This document shows, piece after piece, positions 1 to 14,095 of a stretch of 64,000 nucleotides of DNA. Numbering within the stretch: position 1 is the stretch's first letter; each line of letters starts with the position of its first letter. The notes beneath the pieces are model-generated. The model worked only from the letters and a program-made list of their open reading frames with translations. It was not told the DNA's origin and did no database searches. Position numbers and translations under genes: made by a program. Source of the stretch: Thamnidium elegans (Eukaryota; Mucoromycota; Mucoromycetes; Mucorales; Mucoraceae); NCBI GenBank assembly GCA_025201345.1, contig JAIXMG010000003.1, positions 558,001 to 622,000 on the forward strand. Reading direction: 5' to 3'.

Positions 1-48
1 ATAAATGTATTTTTTTACTTAAATATATACTGAACTTGTAATCTATAG

Positions 49-1518
49 AAGAATCTGCTTTAAACAAGAAGAGAGGTAGAGCACAATCTGTCGAACCTAT
101 TCCTGCTCAAGAAGTAGAAGACGAAGTATGTGCACTTTTATATATATATTTTTTTTTCTGTACTCAATCTTTCTCTTTTTTATTTATTTATTAGCTTGCA
201 CCTAGTCAAGAAAACATTACACTTGTTTCAGCACCTAAAAAAACGTAAAAAAAAAACAACGAAAAAAGTTTTTCATTAGCAAAAAAAAAAAAAAAAAAGT
301 TTAATTAACCATATATTTGTAATAGTAAACGTGACGATGAAGATAATACAACTACAGTCAACACTATTCGTAAGAATATGAAAGATATGTCAACTACTGA
401 TAAAAAATTGACAGAAAGCCAAAGTAGCGATGATGAAACCATGAGTACAATTCATGAAGTGGAAGAAAAGACAGTTAATTCCCTTGCTAAATTTGGTGGT
501 GGTAAAGATGATGACGAGGATTGGTCAGAGTTTGCTGAAGAGGAGGAAGAGGAAAAACCAACAAAGACAGAAGAATCTGATAAGCCTAAATATACTTTCG
601 GTGCTTCTTCAGGTTTCGGTAGTAAAGGTTGGGCTGCTTCACATCAAACTATACCCACCCCATCATCCAAGGTAAACAATATATTGGAGGTTTTTTTTTG
701 TGCATGTACTAATACCTAAAGTTTTTTTTAAGCCTACATTTGGTGGATTTGGAAGTAATTCAGGCTTCGGTGGATTCAAATCTAGTTCAACTACAACAAA
801 TAATACATCTACAAAAGAAATTACTTCCGTACCTTCTTTTGGCTCATTTGCAAAGGCAACCACTTCTCCTTTTGCAGCAGCAGCAGCAGCAGCAGGTAAT
901 GCTTTAAATGCGCCGGATTCGCCTGCCACTTCATCTGCTAGTACAGAATTAGATAATGGTAGTAAAGACAATGAGTTAAATGAAAGTGATAACGAAAATA
1001 ACTACTCTGATACACCTACTGCATTTGGAGAGGGCGCCAAGGTTAAAGTACCTGGAGTCAAACAACAAACTGAGGGTAAAAATTTTAATAGTATATTTTA
1101 TATAATATACATATATATATTGATTCGTTTAAATTTAGTCACTACAGGAGAAGAGGACGAAGATACTATTTATCAAACGAAAGGTAAATTACTTGTTTTG
1201 GACACTACTACCGGTAATTGGAAGGAACGTGGTGTTGGTACATTCCGTATTAATATGAAGGAAGAAGACAAAAAGCTACAAACACGTCTCGTTATGAGAA
1301 CAGACTCTGTTTTCAGGGTCATTTTAAATTTGTTGCTTTTTGAGGGTATGAAAGTATTTATTATGCAAGATAAATTTGTTAGATTTGCAGGATTTGAAAA
1401 GCAAGACGATAACTCTGAAACTAAATTGGTTAGTTATGCTCTTAAATTATCAAACCCTACTATTGCAAATGAAGTTTGTGATCAAATTATCTCTTGCATT
1501 CCCACTTCTTCCACATAA
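49..1518 (+). CDS. Ran-binding protein, RanBP3/Yrb2/Hba1-like (5' part outside window)
   Basis: Exons seen: 49-125, 195-244, 326-671, 733-1075 and 1139-1518, each joined by GT-AG introns with frame kept; the start lies upstream of base 1 or in an unseen exon. The N-terminal half is acidic, low in complexity and has a basic K-K-R-G-R patch. The middle (about 740-900) carries degenerate FG/GF repeats like nucleoporins and ends in an alanine run. The last exon is a RanBD1-type pleckstrin fold: a G-K-L-L-V-L-D strand, then W-K-E-R-G-V-G, R-L-V-M-R-T and V-K-F/VRFAGF-like strands. FG repeats plus one RanBD fit the RanBP3/Yrb2/Hba1 family, nuclear cofactors of CRM1 export; Nup50/Nup2 is the alternative. 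The domain call is firm, the subfamily less so. Confidence 0.8.
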
Positions 1519-1707
1519 AAAAAAAAACACATATATAAAAAAACAACAACAAAAACAAATCAAAATTATAAGCATTTCCCAGTTTTTTTTTCTCTCTTAT
1601 ATGTATATACAAGCCACTCAATTAGAAAAATTAAAAAAAAAAAGTGCCGGTCTTTTTTTTTTTTTTTTTTTTTTTTTTTCTTTCTTATCATACTTTTAAC
1701 TAGAAAT

Positions 1708-4700
1708 ATGGAAAAGGCAAGAAAGGGTTTAAAACCCGTTAAACTTCCTTCTCAGTTATTTACTTCTTGGAAAACAATTATCAATAACTATGTTTCTGTA
1801 TATAAAACTAAACTCATTCCAGTTGTATTAACACTTGAAAAACTTATTGGCTGTCAAGAAGCCAACTATGACCAACAAGCACGTTGTATTAAAGAAGCTG
1901 GTAAAATAACAATAAAAAAATAATATACAACGACAACAAACTAAACTACATAAATTTAGTTAAGGCTATGCAAAAGAATGTAAACAACTTGGATAAATTG
2001 CAACCTCAAGATTTGCAACAAATCAAATATATTGTGGAACCTATCGCTTCACTTGGTTATTTCGGAGCATGCGAGAATTTATCTAGACGTACCTTTGTTC
2101 CTCTTTTAGAAGCTTCAGTTCAATGTATCGGAAACGACAACACTATGTTTAACAAATATTATATGCAGTACATTTCAAACGAATCAACAGAACCAACCTT
2201 TGACGGAAAACCACTTTCTCAAAGAGCTTTAACCATTTATGCTACATTAAGTTTCAATTTAGGACGTAATTTAATTATCGAAAATTATCAACATACACTT
2301 AAATATCTTGTGGATGGAATTCAAGAAGCTCAATATCAGTTAAAGAACAAACATACGCATATGGATCAGTTTATGAACGATATTCAGTTTACTGTAAAGA
2401 CTGTACTTGTCTTATTATCGAGACAATTAGAAATCGCACCTCGCATGTTTGAAAAAGTAGAGTCCAACCAAAAAGATACAGACGTTGTTCTCTTGGGTGA
2501 TTTGATCAAAACTTTATTAGATATTTGTGTAGATACCACCACCTATATTAGAGAATGTAATCAGGTAGCTGGTATGGCTATTGGCGCATTTATTAATTTA
2601 GCTAGTGATATTGAGTTTGCTAAGGATTGGGTACTCGGTTGGTTCTTTACCACTACATCCAACCCTACTGTTCAACATATTGAGACTGCATTGGGTGTGC
2701 CTAAACCCTGTCAAAAGTTAGTTGGAACCGAAGGTTGGACCAGTCGTCATGCCCCAATGGTCTTTGCATTAAGAGGTTTAGTTTCTAGTTTAAGAAAGGA
2801 GATTGTGATTCAAGATTGCCCTTCTCAATTATCTCTTGTCCCTGCCATTGCAAAGTAAGCTTCTTTTTTTGTTCTTTTTTTTTTTTTTAAAAAAAAAAAA
2901 AGATATATTGTAAGCTAATTTCTTCTTTTTCTTTTTCCTTTTTTAAAAAAAAGTTCGCCTACAAAGAATTTACAAGAGATCATTTTTACTAGTATCGATT
3001 TATTCTGCGCTAGAGCCGAACTTGATTCCTCCTGCAAAGTCATTGCATTTGAATCCATGGCAACCTGGTTGCAACAAACCAAAGAAATGATGGAAAAAAA
3101 CCCAGAGCTTATGACATCTGTATCAGGCCCCATAATTCCCGACAACATGAACGCATTAATCCAATACGTTTGGGACCACTGGGACGACCCTACCGATTCT
3201 ATCCAACATAAAGTACGAACCATATTTGAACTCTCCCTTGCCACCTTGGAGATCAAAACCAAATTTAATAACCAACAAGATCAATATACACAATTTGTTC
3301 ATAACTTATTAAAGAACTTGTTGAGTATGGACTGGCATCGTAAAGTTAAATATTCGCTTTTAAACATGTTGGTTGAAAAGGTCAATACAGATGCATTTTT
3401 AAGTATTGAGCCACATTTGATTAAAAAGTGTTTGGTATCTATGGATAGTTTGGTGTTGTGTCCTCAAATCACTTTCTTTATTTTGGCATTCTTGTATCGT
3501 CGCGTACAAGATAAAATCCCAGGATGTCAAAAGTTCAGAGGACATAATGAAAAGATTACGTCGAGTCAAGATGCTGAGGTTATCAAGGCCACCAATGAAT
3601 GGATCGAACTTTGGGTTGGTCCTTTACTTCAATGTTTAACTGCTCCTTCTGAATTATTGCGCAAGAACGTCAGCGGATTTTTACTACAACCTTTGTTTAA
3701 GGTTGGCCCTCAATCGTTCTGGTATATCGTACGTGTTTTGCAAGACGCCAAACATCCTTTGTGGCAAACACTCGATAGCAAACTTCGTTTGAACGCATTT
3801 ATTGCTGTATTGAAAGCAGGAAGAGGATTAGATATTGTAGACGGTACTGTATATACCGGAGACTCTATGCAGGATGGAAAGATCTCTGTCGATACATTGA
3901 AATTAGCCATCTACCATAGTGACTCTCAAGTTCGTATGGATGTACTCGGTTTACTTTGCGAATCTCGTAAGGCTACAGCAGAAGTAACCCCTACCGAATT
4001 AGAAATGTTGAAACTCTTTATTCCTCTCAACATGAATTCTACTGCTCCCGAGTTCCGTCAACAAATGTGCGCTCATCTCTCTAAAATCTTGACTCGTCTT
4101 CGTGGTAACCTTTATTCTCAATACAGAAATTACAAATCTTTAGTTATCTATGCTGAAAAGACAGAAAGCGAGAAGAAACAAATTGCGTTAGAGGAAGCAC
4201 AAGATATTTTGGTCATTATTGATCAAGCTAAATCTTTCTTGTTTTGGCTCTGTGATCATGTTGCTGAATCGCTTTACCCCGGCGCCTCTTATCAACGTGT
4301 AGCTACTGCATTACGTATCTTGAGCATCACCGTCAAAATCTTTGGCGTTACTGAATTACCTCCTATTGAGGGTTTTACTGATCAACAACCCGATTTCCCA
4401 TTCAAGATGCCTATTGCCAACCCTCGTCTTTCAAAGTTATTGATCGATGTGTTCTTGAACGCCTATGATTTTAACCGTGTACAAGCTTTTGAAATCTTGT
4501 GTCAATTCCCTAGTCCTCTTCCCGGTATTGAATCCAAGAACGATGTGCAGGACTTACTTTGGTGGGGTTTAAACAACGTGGTCAGTACACGTGCTGGTGA
4601 AAGTGACAGTGGTGCCATGGTGTTCCGTTTAATCTTTACTAAATATGTTGTTGGCCTTGGATTTAACTTGAGCCCTGAACAAAATGTACTTGTTGAGGCT

Positions 4701-7700
4701 AATTCTGATCAAGATGCAGCTGTTGTGTTCACTGAAAGATTATTGGATTTACTTGAGAAACAAGTCAAGATCGCAAAGTCTAATATTTTATTAGCTGCAC
4801 AACAACATCCTATGCATGGTACTTTGTTGGCTTTGCAATACGTGTTCCAGGAATTAAATTATTCCAGTGCTAATGTTAAGAATAACTTTGCTGCTTGGAG
4901 AAAGACGCATGCTCGTGCTATTGAATTGATTCATGTTACTTGTGATACGGTTATGCCTGTCTTATCCGATCCTTCTCCTGAAGGACAAGTTCCTACAGAT
5001 TATCGTGAAGAAGAAGACGAAGAAGATGAAGAAGAAATGGACGATGATGAAAACTCAGGACCTAAGCATCAAGTTATCTTAAGTTGTTGTTGGCGTGCTG
5101 TTAAAGAAGCCAGTTCTTTATTACAAGTCATTGTCTCTAAGGCTCCTGCTTCTCCTCAAGAATCCGATACAACCATTCTTACCCATCAAGATTTGGTAAA
5201 GAGTGGATCCCTGTTCCGCCACTTGTTGACTAATATCAGACATCGTGGTGCTTTCTCGGCTGTTTATCCTGCTTACGTTTCATTAAGTACAAGGTTACTT
5301 ACTTCTCGTGATGCATCTATTTCTCAAATTCCTGCTCAATGGCTAAAAGAAAACTTGGATAGTTTAACGTCTAGCAATATTTCAATTACACGTCGTAGTG
5401 CTGGCCTTCCACTTTGTATTTTGGCTATTGTTAGCAGTGAGCCTTCAGTCAAGAAGGATTTGCTTAGTAAGGCTATGAAGTATTTAATGGACCTTGCCCA
5501 TCAGGAACCTCCTGTTGATGCTGATCAAAGAATTGATTTGCCTCAAGTTCATGCGTATAATATTATGCGTACTATCTTTATGGACTCCAAGTTGGGAACA
5601 CATGTTTTGGAATATGCTTCTGATGGATTTTCACTTGCTATTAATGGGTTCTCATCTTTCAGGTAATTTCTTTTTTTTTTTTAAAAAAAAAAACGAACAG
5701 GTACTAATTTTTTCTCTCTCTTTTAGTTGGGCTATTCGTAACTGTTCCGTTATGTTGTTCTCTACATTATTACAAAGAACCTTCGGTACTAAAAAGACCA
5801 GAGACGAGCACAGTAATGTCAACACTTTAACCGGCCGTGAATTCTTCGTTCGATTCCCTGACCTTCATCCTTACCTTTTAAAGGAACTTGGTGTTGCAGT
5901 AGACCAATTATTAAAGAACTCTTTAGCTGCCAGTGTTCATCCTGGTCTCTACCCTATCTTGACCCTTTTGTCTCGTATGCAACCTTCTACTGAAGACGTT
6001 AACGATCAAGAAACTATCTTGACACCTTTTATCCCATTGGTTATGCCATGTGCCGCCAGTGCTATCTACAAGACGCGTGAGATGGCCGCTAGAGCCTTGG
6101 TCCCACTTGTATTGCACGTGGTTCCTACCATCAAGTACCTTTTACAAATCTCAAATACCACAACACAAAATGAAATCCATGGTAGATTACTTCAAGTTCA
6201 GTTCTTGTTGCGTGGACATCTTTATACTAGCTCTGACAGTATCGCTTGTTATCGCCAGTTTATTAACGAGTTGCCTGAATGGGTCAGCTGCTGGTTGCAG
6301 TTGTTATGTGAAAGTAGGTTCTGTAATATGAATAGTGCCTTGCTTTTGAATATTGTAAGTGAGTTCTTTTTTGATACCAAGTGGATGACAACTGGAGGAA
6401 AAGATAAAGAAGTAACTGAAGGTAAATATATAACGTTTTTTTTAGAATATTTAAAAGCTTATCTTTTTTTTTTTTACCGTTATTAGAATTAATCACACTT
6501 TCAAATGAAAAGTTTGCTGCTGTTCGTGTTTTTGCAAAAGAATACTGTATGACATCTATTAAAGAAGACCAAGTCTCTGGTATCGGATCTTATTTGGTCC
6601 GTGAAAGTATGGCCAATATCACTGTCATGGGTACCTTACATAAACCCTACGCTAAGGTAGACGATCTTTTGTTTTTATTAGAAGATCGCGATTATGAAGT
6701 TCGTCTTTTGGTCCTGCAAAAGCTTTTAAACTATTTCAATAATCAAACCGAAACCTCCGCTGATTGCGTCTCTGGTAACAACCGTTTACAATCTCTTCTT
6801 GTGCAAAGAACCTTTGAGGGAGAAGACAGTCTGAACTGTTACGTCTTGACCGCAAAACTTTTAATGGCGCTTAGTCCCAAGGACCCTTATCCTTCTCATT
6901 CTGAGATGCCATTTACATTACAGCAGTATTGGGACAGACTTGTGGTTCAATTCGCAGAAAAGAGAGCCTTATCAGTAACTGAATCTGTTCTTCCTTTATT
7001 GGGTGCATTGCTTTCTCAAATCCTTGGTCAGGACCTTGAAATGAGCTGGGTTCAACAGTGTCTTGGTACTTGGAGCGCGTATATTGAAAAATATAGTCAA
7101 AAAGACATCACTTTACCTTTACGTGAGGCAGTAGTCAAGTCTCTTCAGTTTACTTCTACACAGGTATTTGCTAATACTTTGGAAACGAATGATAAGGAAG
7201 ATGCTAGAGTTACGGCTGCTTTGGTAATGACTCAATTGTTACAAGATGATGATGTTGATGTTCGTGACGATACTGCTTGTATTGTGTCGGAGGCGCTTCA
7301 GTTACCTGCACCGGTCCATCATGAACGTGCTCTTGAGTTGGTTCATAAGTATTTGACTAGTAGGTTTGATCAATCTAAATTGTTGAAGACTTCTCTTCAA
7401 AATACAATTGTTGGACCTGAATCTTTACGTAAGTTTTCTTTTTCTAAAAAAAGCAAATGTCATTATAATTAATATTTGCATTTTAGAAATTGTTTGGGAT
7501 AATGAACTTTCTCAGTCCAAGGTTTTATTTGCCAAGGAAGATCCTAATATTTTCAAGGAAGATTTAATCGATGTACAATGGGCTCATGTTGACCTTGATA
7601 CGCTTCATATGAAACGTCAATTGCAAAGTGTTAACTTGGATTCTATAAAGTCTAGATCTCAACAACTTTCTGTATTATGTAAATGTTTAAAGAAAATGTC

Positions 7701-8155
7701 TAGAACGGTATGTACTCTTTTTTTTTCTATTTATTTGATGATGATAATATTAAATTTGTATATTTATAGTATATGCAAAACGGTCCGTTTGGTATCTCTT
7801 CTAGAGCTTCTATCTTTATGGCAGCTTACCGAAATATTTTATGGTTACATATTGAACTTGAATTATTAGAGAATGTTCAATTGATGGATCAAGAACTTTT
7901 AGATGCTATTAAAGGTAAAACCTTTTTTTTTTCTTACAAAAAGGAAAAGAAAAAATCTAACATGTAAAAAAAAAAATAGACCTTTCTGGTTCACTTGAAG
8001 AATTAAAACAAGATTGGGTTCATCCTTTAATTTGGGAACTGTTACGTGGTGATGTTGGATTGTACTCAAAAATCAGATTCTTTTTAAAGCGTCGTCAAGA
8101 ACTTGTTCTGTTTGATAAAATGTTCTTGCTCGCTCCTGATTCAAGACACTTATAG
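1708..8155 (+). CDS. THADA/Trm732-like protein (DUF2428), tRNA 2'-O-methylation partner
   Basis: Eight exons: 1708-1900, 1960-2854, 2954-5662, 5727-6421, 6487-7429, 7487-7707, 7770-7914 and 7980-8155; all introns are GT-AG and keep the frame. The product is about 2000 residues of helical HEAT-like repeats without a catalytic motif. The most conserved stretch lies near 5065-5440: a C-C-W-R-x-x-K-E segment, then H-R-G-A-F, then T-R-R-S-A-G-L-P followed by S-S-E-P. This is the DUF2428 signature of human THADA and yeast Trm732. In yeast Trm732 works with the methyltransferase Trm7 to 2'-O-methylate position 32 of the tRNA anticodon loop. The function here is inferred from the family. An acidic loop (about 5008-5055) splits the conserved region. 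Start chosen as the first ATG after a T-rich leader, 190 bp past the RanBD gene's stop. Confidence 0.85.
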
Positions 8156-9093
8156 AACTTTTTTAAGTTTTTTTTTTGTTACAATAAAGATGAAGCATAT
8201 CTATTTAAAAATGATGTGCCTCGAAGCACAAATATCAACCAATAATGTAAGATATCTGGTATCACTTAAAATATGTATGTACGATTAAGGTAGATTGTGA
8301 TTAAAGTAGCTTTTATTTTAAAGCCGTCTTTTTTTTATATTAAAACGACAGTTTTGGGTCATTAAGAAGAAAAAAGTCTCCCCTTTTTGCATGTACAGTT
8401 CTATACTCCCCTTTCAATACCCACTAAAACAGGTTTGGGTGATTCAATTTAAAAAGAGATGTAAAAGATTATTCTAGCCTGAGATAAATGCTGCAAAAAA
8501 AAATAATAATATTGTAACCGTACCTTTTTTTTAAAAAATAATGATAATTAATAATAAAATATCTTTTTCTTTTGAATCATGAAACTTCTCAACAATGGAT
8601 ATGCTTTTTTCGTTTTCCTTTTTTTTTCGACGTTTAGACTGGAAAAACTTTTATGCAATTAAAAACAATCATAATAAGCGGGGATTTCGTATGAATAAAC
8701 TAGGTACAATGAAGCTAGGAGTTATAATGGACACACAAAAAAAGAAAGTTCAGTTAAGAACAGTACAAGTTACACCAAGGGTGTTTATACAAAAAAAAAA
8801 AAGGTGACAGAAATCACCATGACAACAGCTCATTTTCATATATTTTCCCCATGATAACCAACTTATTGTTTAATAATGAGTGTGTGTGACGGGATTGCAT
8901 GCTTTTTTTAAACAAAGGAGAAAGAGGTTAATTTTTTTTTTCAGAAGTGTATGACAAGCTAAAAAAGAGGTTGTGGATCCCTTAGGGTATTTTATAATCC
9001 GCTTTCTCTCTCTTTTTACTATATTTATTTCCCCCCCCCTTTTTTTTTCACCCTCTCTCTCTCTCTTTCTTAATTTTAACAATAACTTTCATC
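8156..9093. other. Intergenic region, no gene seen
   Basis: AT-rich spacer with many short open frames made of homopolymer runs. A pyrimidine-rich tract (about 9001-9070, CT repeats and a C run) lies just before the Bem1-like ATG and may be core-promoter sequence. No RNA gene was recognised. Confidence 0.5.
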
Positions 9094-9497
9094 ATGTTTT
9101 TACCAAAAGAAAAAGTAAAAGTACCTCGTAGTTTAAGAACAGCTCGACTTTCAGTAGTTAAAAACAAGATCTCAACTCCAGTTATTCAAACCTCAACTTC
9201 GACGCCAAAGAAAGTGATCAAGGCTTTATACGATTACCAAGCACAAAGTCCTCATGAGCTTTCGTTTATTCGAGGCGATTTCTTTTTAGTGACAGGTCGT
9301 GAAGCAGATATGAATTTTTATGAAGCCTTTAATCCTATTACCAATTCACGCGGTGTTGTACCTGTACCTTATTTCCAGGTGTTGGAAAAACATGAGCGAG
9401 CCATGGTTGATTCAGTTCAAAAGAGAGAAGATCATCTTGAGAGTAAGTTTAACAGCAAGTAAGAAAATAAAAAAAAATAGAAATTAAACTTTCTTCT

Positions 9498-9550
<53 letters not shown>

Positions 9551-10938
9551 TAGTGCAAGCACAACATAAACCTCAACCATTATACGGTATTGTATTGTAT
9601 GATTTTCAGGCAGAGAGATCAGATGAATTGGATGCAAAAGCAGGAGAACCGATTATAATTATTGCCCAATCAAATGCAGAATGGTTTGTAGCTAAACCTA
9701 TCGGCCGATTAGGTGGGCCAGGTTTAATCCCTGTCTCGTTTGTGGATATAAGAGATGCTTCTACAGGAAGAACAGTAAAGAATAATGTGATGCATACACC
9801 TTCCAATTCTGTATTTCCTAATGTAGAAGATTGGAAAAAACAAACACAAGGTTATGAAGCCTCTAGTATCTCACTTGGAAATATCGAAAGACAAATGCAA
9901 CAAACCTCTATTGAAGACGACGATCCAGTCCATGATTATTATGATATGAAGGATAATCCTCACCCTGACGCCATGTTGAATAGTTATGGTATGACACATC
10001 TTGCTAATAGTTCTTCTTCTTCCTTGTTGGATTCACCTATACCTACCTCTACTATCTCGGCTACAAGAAGGCAACCAGATGCTGGTTCTATCGTTATTTC
10101 AGCTTATATCGACTCACATATTTTGGAAGGTGATCAGTATTGGTTTATTGTATTTGCAAAGTTAGCAAACGGTAAACATCGTGTGTTGTATAGATTATAC
10201 GATGGTAAAAGTTATTTTATTAAGTGTGGGAAGTTCAGATAACTAAACATTATGTATGTATGTAGATTTCTATGATTTTCAAATGAACTTTTTACAAGAG
10301 TTTCCAGCTGAAGCAGGAAAACAAGATCGAGATAGAATTTTACCTTATATGCCAGGACCACTAGATACAGTAAATGATGATATTACAGGTAAGAACAAGT
10401 GTGTGTGTGTATATATATATAAATACTTACTTCACGTGTTTTCAATTCCTCCTCCGATAATAATAAAAAAAAAATAGCCGATCGAGCAAGAGATTTATCA
10501 AAGTACTGTGATGACCTTATTAAGTTACCTAGATACTTAGCAGAAAGTGCTTGGGTACAAGAGCAATTGTTTGGCATTCATGAAGGAGATATTGAGACAG
10601 ATATTGATCCAGGTGTCGGAAGACCGGTTTCGAATACTTATGTGACACCCGTTTCTACGCCTACTACACCAAATATAACTACACCTACTGCTGCTACACC
10701 TACTACTGCTAGTACTAGTAATACTACTATAAAAGTAAAGATTGTTTTCAAGGATGAAATATTCGCTATTAAAGTACCCGCTACATGTACTATTCAAGTA
10801 CTAGAATCTAAAATTATCGATCGACTTGGATTTGATGCACAACTAAAGTTCAAGGATGGTAATGAATTACATACTTTAAGTGATGAAGCATTTGCATCAG
10901 CTATTAATGTAGGAAAGTTAACTGTTGTTGCTTCTTAA
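9094..10938 (+). CDS. Bem1-like polarity scaffold (SH3-SH3-PX-PB1)
   Basis: Exons 9094-9442, 9554-10204, 10266-10388 and 10478-10938. The first SH3 domain (A-L-Y-D-Y-Q-A, about residues 45-100) lies in exon 1. The second (V-L-Y-D-F-Q-A-E plus G-L-I-P-V-S-F) begins exon 2. A PX domain spans exons 2-3 (I-S-A-Y-I through R-L-Y-D-D-F-Y-D-F-Q and the L-P-Y-M-P-G-P segment). A Ser/Thr-rich linker leads to a C-terminal PB1-type domain (V-K-I-V-F-K-D-E-I-F-A-I start). This order is diagnostic of Bem1/Scd2, which holds Cdc42, its GEF Cdc24 (through PB1) and PAK kinase together at growth sites. Intron 1 carries a T run of about 60 nt before its acceptor. A RhoGDI gene follows 220 bp downstream on the same strand, which fits a Rho/Cdc42 theme but may be chance. 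Confidence 0.9.
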
Positions 10939-10944
10939 ATTATT

Positions 10945-10975
<31 letters not shown>

Positions 10976-11159
10976 TACTATTACCTTGTACAACTTTATT
11001 ATTATTTATTTTAAAAAACACGTTTTATTTTTGTTTATAAATTATTAAGACTCAGACTATTATTTATTTTTCAACACATTTTTTTATCATATATATTCTT
11101 TTCTTTTCTTTTTTCTTTCTACATTTATTTTTTTAAAAAGTACATAATCAAAATATACA

Positions 11160-12176
11160 ATGACTGAACATCATCATGAAGACGACGATCTTGCACCTAC
11201 CCAAACTACTGGTTATAAGCCAGGAGAAAAGAAGACTCTTGAAGACTACCAAACATTAGATGCCGGAGATGAGTCCCTGAACAAGTGGAAGGAATCTCTC
11301 GGTTTAAACAAGTCTTCTGGTCAAAGTAAGTATTCTTTTTTTTTTTCAAGATATCCCCCTAGTTAATCTAAAATGTTACATATAAAAAAAGGTGGTCCTC
11401 ATGATGATCCTCGCAGAGTAAGTTTTTTGTTATATATATGCGTGTTTTGTTATATGTATATAAAAGTAACACCTTTTTTTTTTTTTGAAAATTAGGTTAT
11501 TGTTGAATATATTGCTCTTGAAGTAGAAGGTCGTACTGATGTTATGGTTGATTTGTCTACACCAGGTAATAATAATAAAAAAGTGTTCTTTCTCTATATT
11601 GTAATAACTGACCTTGAATATTTAAAATCAGAGGCTATTAATCAAGCCAAGAATACACCTTTCACCATTAAAGAAGGTGTTGAGTATCGTATGAAGGTTA
11701 AGTTCAGGTAAATAATAATAATAATAACGCGCGCTTATGTATAATAATTTTTATTTATTTATAGAGTTCAACATGATGTTGTATCTGGTTTAAAGTACTT
11801 GCAAGTAGTCAAGAGAAAGGGTATTAAAGGTAAAGTTAAAACACATAAAAGAAAGCGCCCAAGGACTAAAACAAAAACAAAATGAAATTATAGTTGATAA
11901 GACCGAGGAAATGATTGGTAGTTATGGTCCTTCTGCCGATGCTTATGAAAAGAAGTTCTTGGCTGAGGAAGCACCTTCCGGTATGCTTGCTAGAGGTCAT
12001 TATGATGCCAAGGTAACCCTTTTTCTCCTATTCTCTCTTTTTTTTTTTTTTTTAACCCTGATTTATTTATTTGTTTTTGTTTATTTATTTTTTTCTCATA
12101 GAGTAAATTTGTTGATGATGATGGTGTTTCTCATATGGAATGGAATTGGTCTTTCGATATTAAGAAGGATTGGTAA
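11160..12176 (+). CDS. Rho GDP-dissociation inhibitor (RhoGDI)
   Basis: Seven exons: 11160-11325, 11392-11417 (only 26 nt), 11496-11565, 11632-11707, 11765-11829, 11894-12012 and 12102-12176. The product is about 200 residues, the usual RhoGDI length. N-terminal arm: G-Y-K-P-G-E-K-K-T-L-E-D-Y-Q-T-L-D-A-x-D-E-S-L-x-x-W-K-x-S-L-G, typical of the flexible GTPase-binding arm. The immunoglobulin-like domain shows F-T-I-K-E-G-V-E-Y-R-M-K-V-K-F, then V-V-S-G-L-K-Y, then M-I-G-S-Y-G-P and a C-terminal E-W-N-W-S-F-D-I-K-K-D-W, all landmarks of the family. It extracts prenylated Rho/Rac/Cdc42 from membranes and keeps them GDP-bound in the cytosol. The 26-nt micro-exon is required to keep the frame. Confidence 0.95.
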
Positions 12177-12249
12177 AGCATTTTACCTTTATATACAATA
12201 TATATATATATATAATCCCTTCTTTCATATATCTTTTTTTTTTTAAACG

Positions 12250-12280
<31 letters not shown>

Positions 12281-13832
12281 CCCCCTTCCCTTACCCCTTT
12301 CCTCTTTTTTTTTATTCCTTCTACATTTGTGTTTTTTTATTTTATTTCTTCTCTTCTTCCCTCTTTTTTTTTTTTTGTTTTTTGAAAAAAAAAAATCTAG
12401 TCTTTTTTGAATAAAATAAACAAATAAAAAAAAGGCTCACTTTTTTTTTTTTTGATAGGATTTGTAGTAAATGGGATCAAAAGGCTTAGTTCTTTTTTAG
12501 CCCAATCATCATGTGTATCGTATTGTTCTTTTCCGCACCGAGTAAGGAGGTAATTGCATCGTGTTTATATTCGCTGGGTCAAATATGTTTAATTCATTCG
12601 TATAAAAAAAACAACAATAATAAAAAGGCTGTACACCCATAAAAAAATGTCTTTTTTTCGAGAGTGACAACATAAAAAAAAAAGAAGTAAAAACATCAAT
12701 CAGGGAACTGAAAGAGATTTCTTTTTTTTTTTTTGTAGGGAAGCAATCAATGATTTATTGCGTCTCAGGGACGGTAGGGAACTGAAAGAGAGAGAGAGAG
12801 AGCTTTAATAAAATGGTGCAGTTTGAATCTGAGAACTTTAAAAAAAAAGTGAGGGTCGAGAACAAACCAAGGGAATCGTTGGTACTACACACTCAAAAAT
12901 GAGGGAAGGGCTCCGATTTAAAGAAACTGTAAAATTAAACTCTTATCTTTTAAAGAACATTTTGACGAGAGAAGGAGTGTGCTCGGGGCATATATTTTTT
13001 TCTCGGGTACAAAGCAATAGGATCGAACCATTATTTCTGTTAGTTGGTACACCATCTAAAATCTGACCATGATTTAATTTGATGTTGAGTTTACTTAACC
13101 GCGGGCACCCAACGTCTCACCCACACAAGACCTTTCATACTTTTGCAATATCATAGAATTCTCTTATAGACTTCCTTTGATCATTACAGGTTGGTCTCGA
13201 CAATACACTTTTAGCAGTTTGATATTGTTTCATTTGTTGCGCATTTTTTTTTTTCTTTACCAAGTCATAAATAAGTTTACTGTCTTTGCTGTATTTACAT
13301 GACGTTTGAATATATTGGTGATAGTTGCTAAGAGTGAGTTACAAAGAGTCATTTCTTTTTTTTTTTATTGTAGTCTCTTGTACCTTTTGGTGTCTTTAGG
13401 GAAGGAGAGAGTATTGAAGTAAAAACTTACTTGAGCTTTTTTTTATCCAGCGCAGGAATTTAAAAGTTAACCATCACGAAGTCAAATAAGCCACACAGTT
13501 TTCGTTGAATAACCTTGTATAGCTGACATAAAACGACCTGATCTTATTACAAGAAAGAAGAAGAAATGAGAAAAGGGGTTGAGAGTTGAAGTATAGAGAA
13601 GCTAGGAAAAGATTGGTTGGTTTAGAAATTTAAATGGTGATTATAACAAAATAATTTGGAGCTTGACTGGATGCTGCTCTAGTACTTGCGGTAGGGATTA
13701 TAGCTTCGGTACCCTATTGTTATTATTTCTAATACTAATATCAACTAATGCATTTATTTATGTGAACATATAGTTTATGTATGTGAGCCACTCTCAAATA
13801 CGACACAAACATCTCGTATAAATTGAACTTTT
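12177..13832. other. Intergenic region with low-complexity tracts and short direct repeats
   Basis: No gene can be supported. The first 250 bp are A/T and C homopolymers. A 16-nt motif (agggaactgaaagaga) occurs twice, at 12702-12717 and 12776-12791, the second time running into a GA repeat. Confidence 0.45.
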
Positions 13833-14046
13833 TTATTGTTTCGGTTTTAGGCCATTGTAGATATTTTTTAGACTTTGAGCATTTGTATAGCTTGTAAAAA
13901 AACCAGCCTCTTGTCCTTTAGCAAAACAAATTTGCCAATTCATCCTTTTGTTTTCAGCCTTGTATCCTTCAATGAACTTCTTTGCATATTCTATGTCTGT
14001 CATTCTTTTTTCTGGTTCAATTTCTCCAGGAGGATTTTGATGACTG

Positions 14047-14095
<49 letters not shown>

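Noticed and set aside
8595..8807. 70-codon open frame upstream of the Bem1-like gene
   Set aside because: Homopolymer-derived composition, no splice partners, no recognisable motif.
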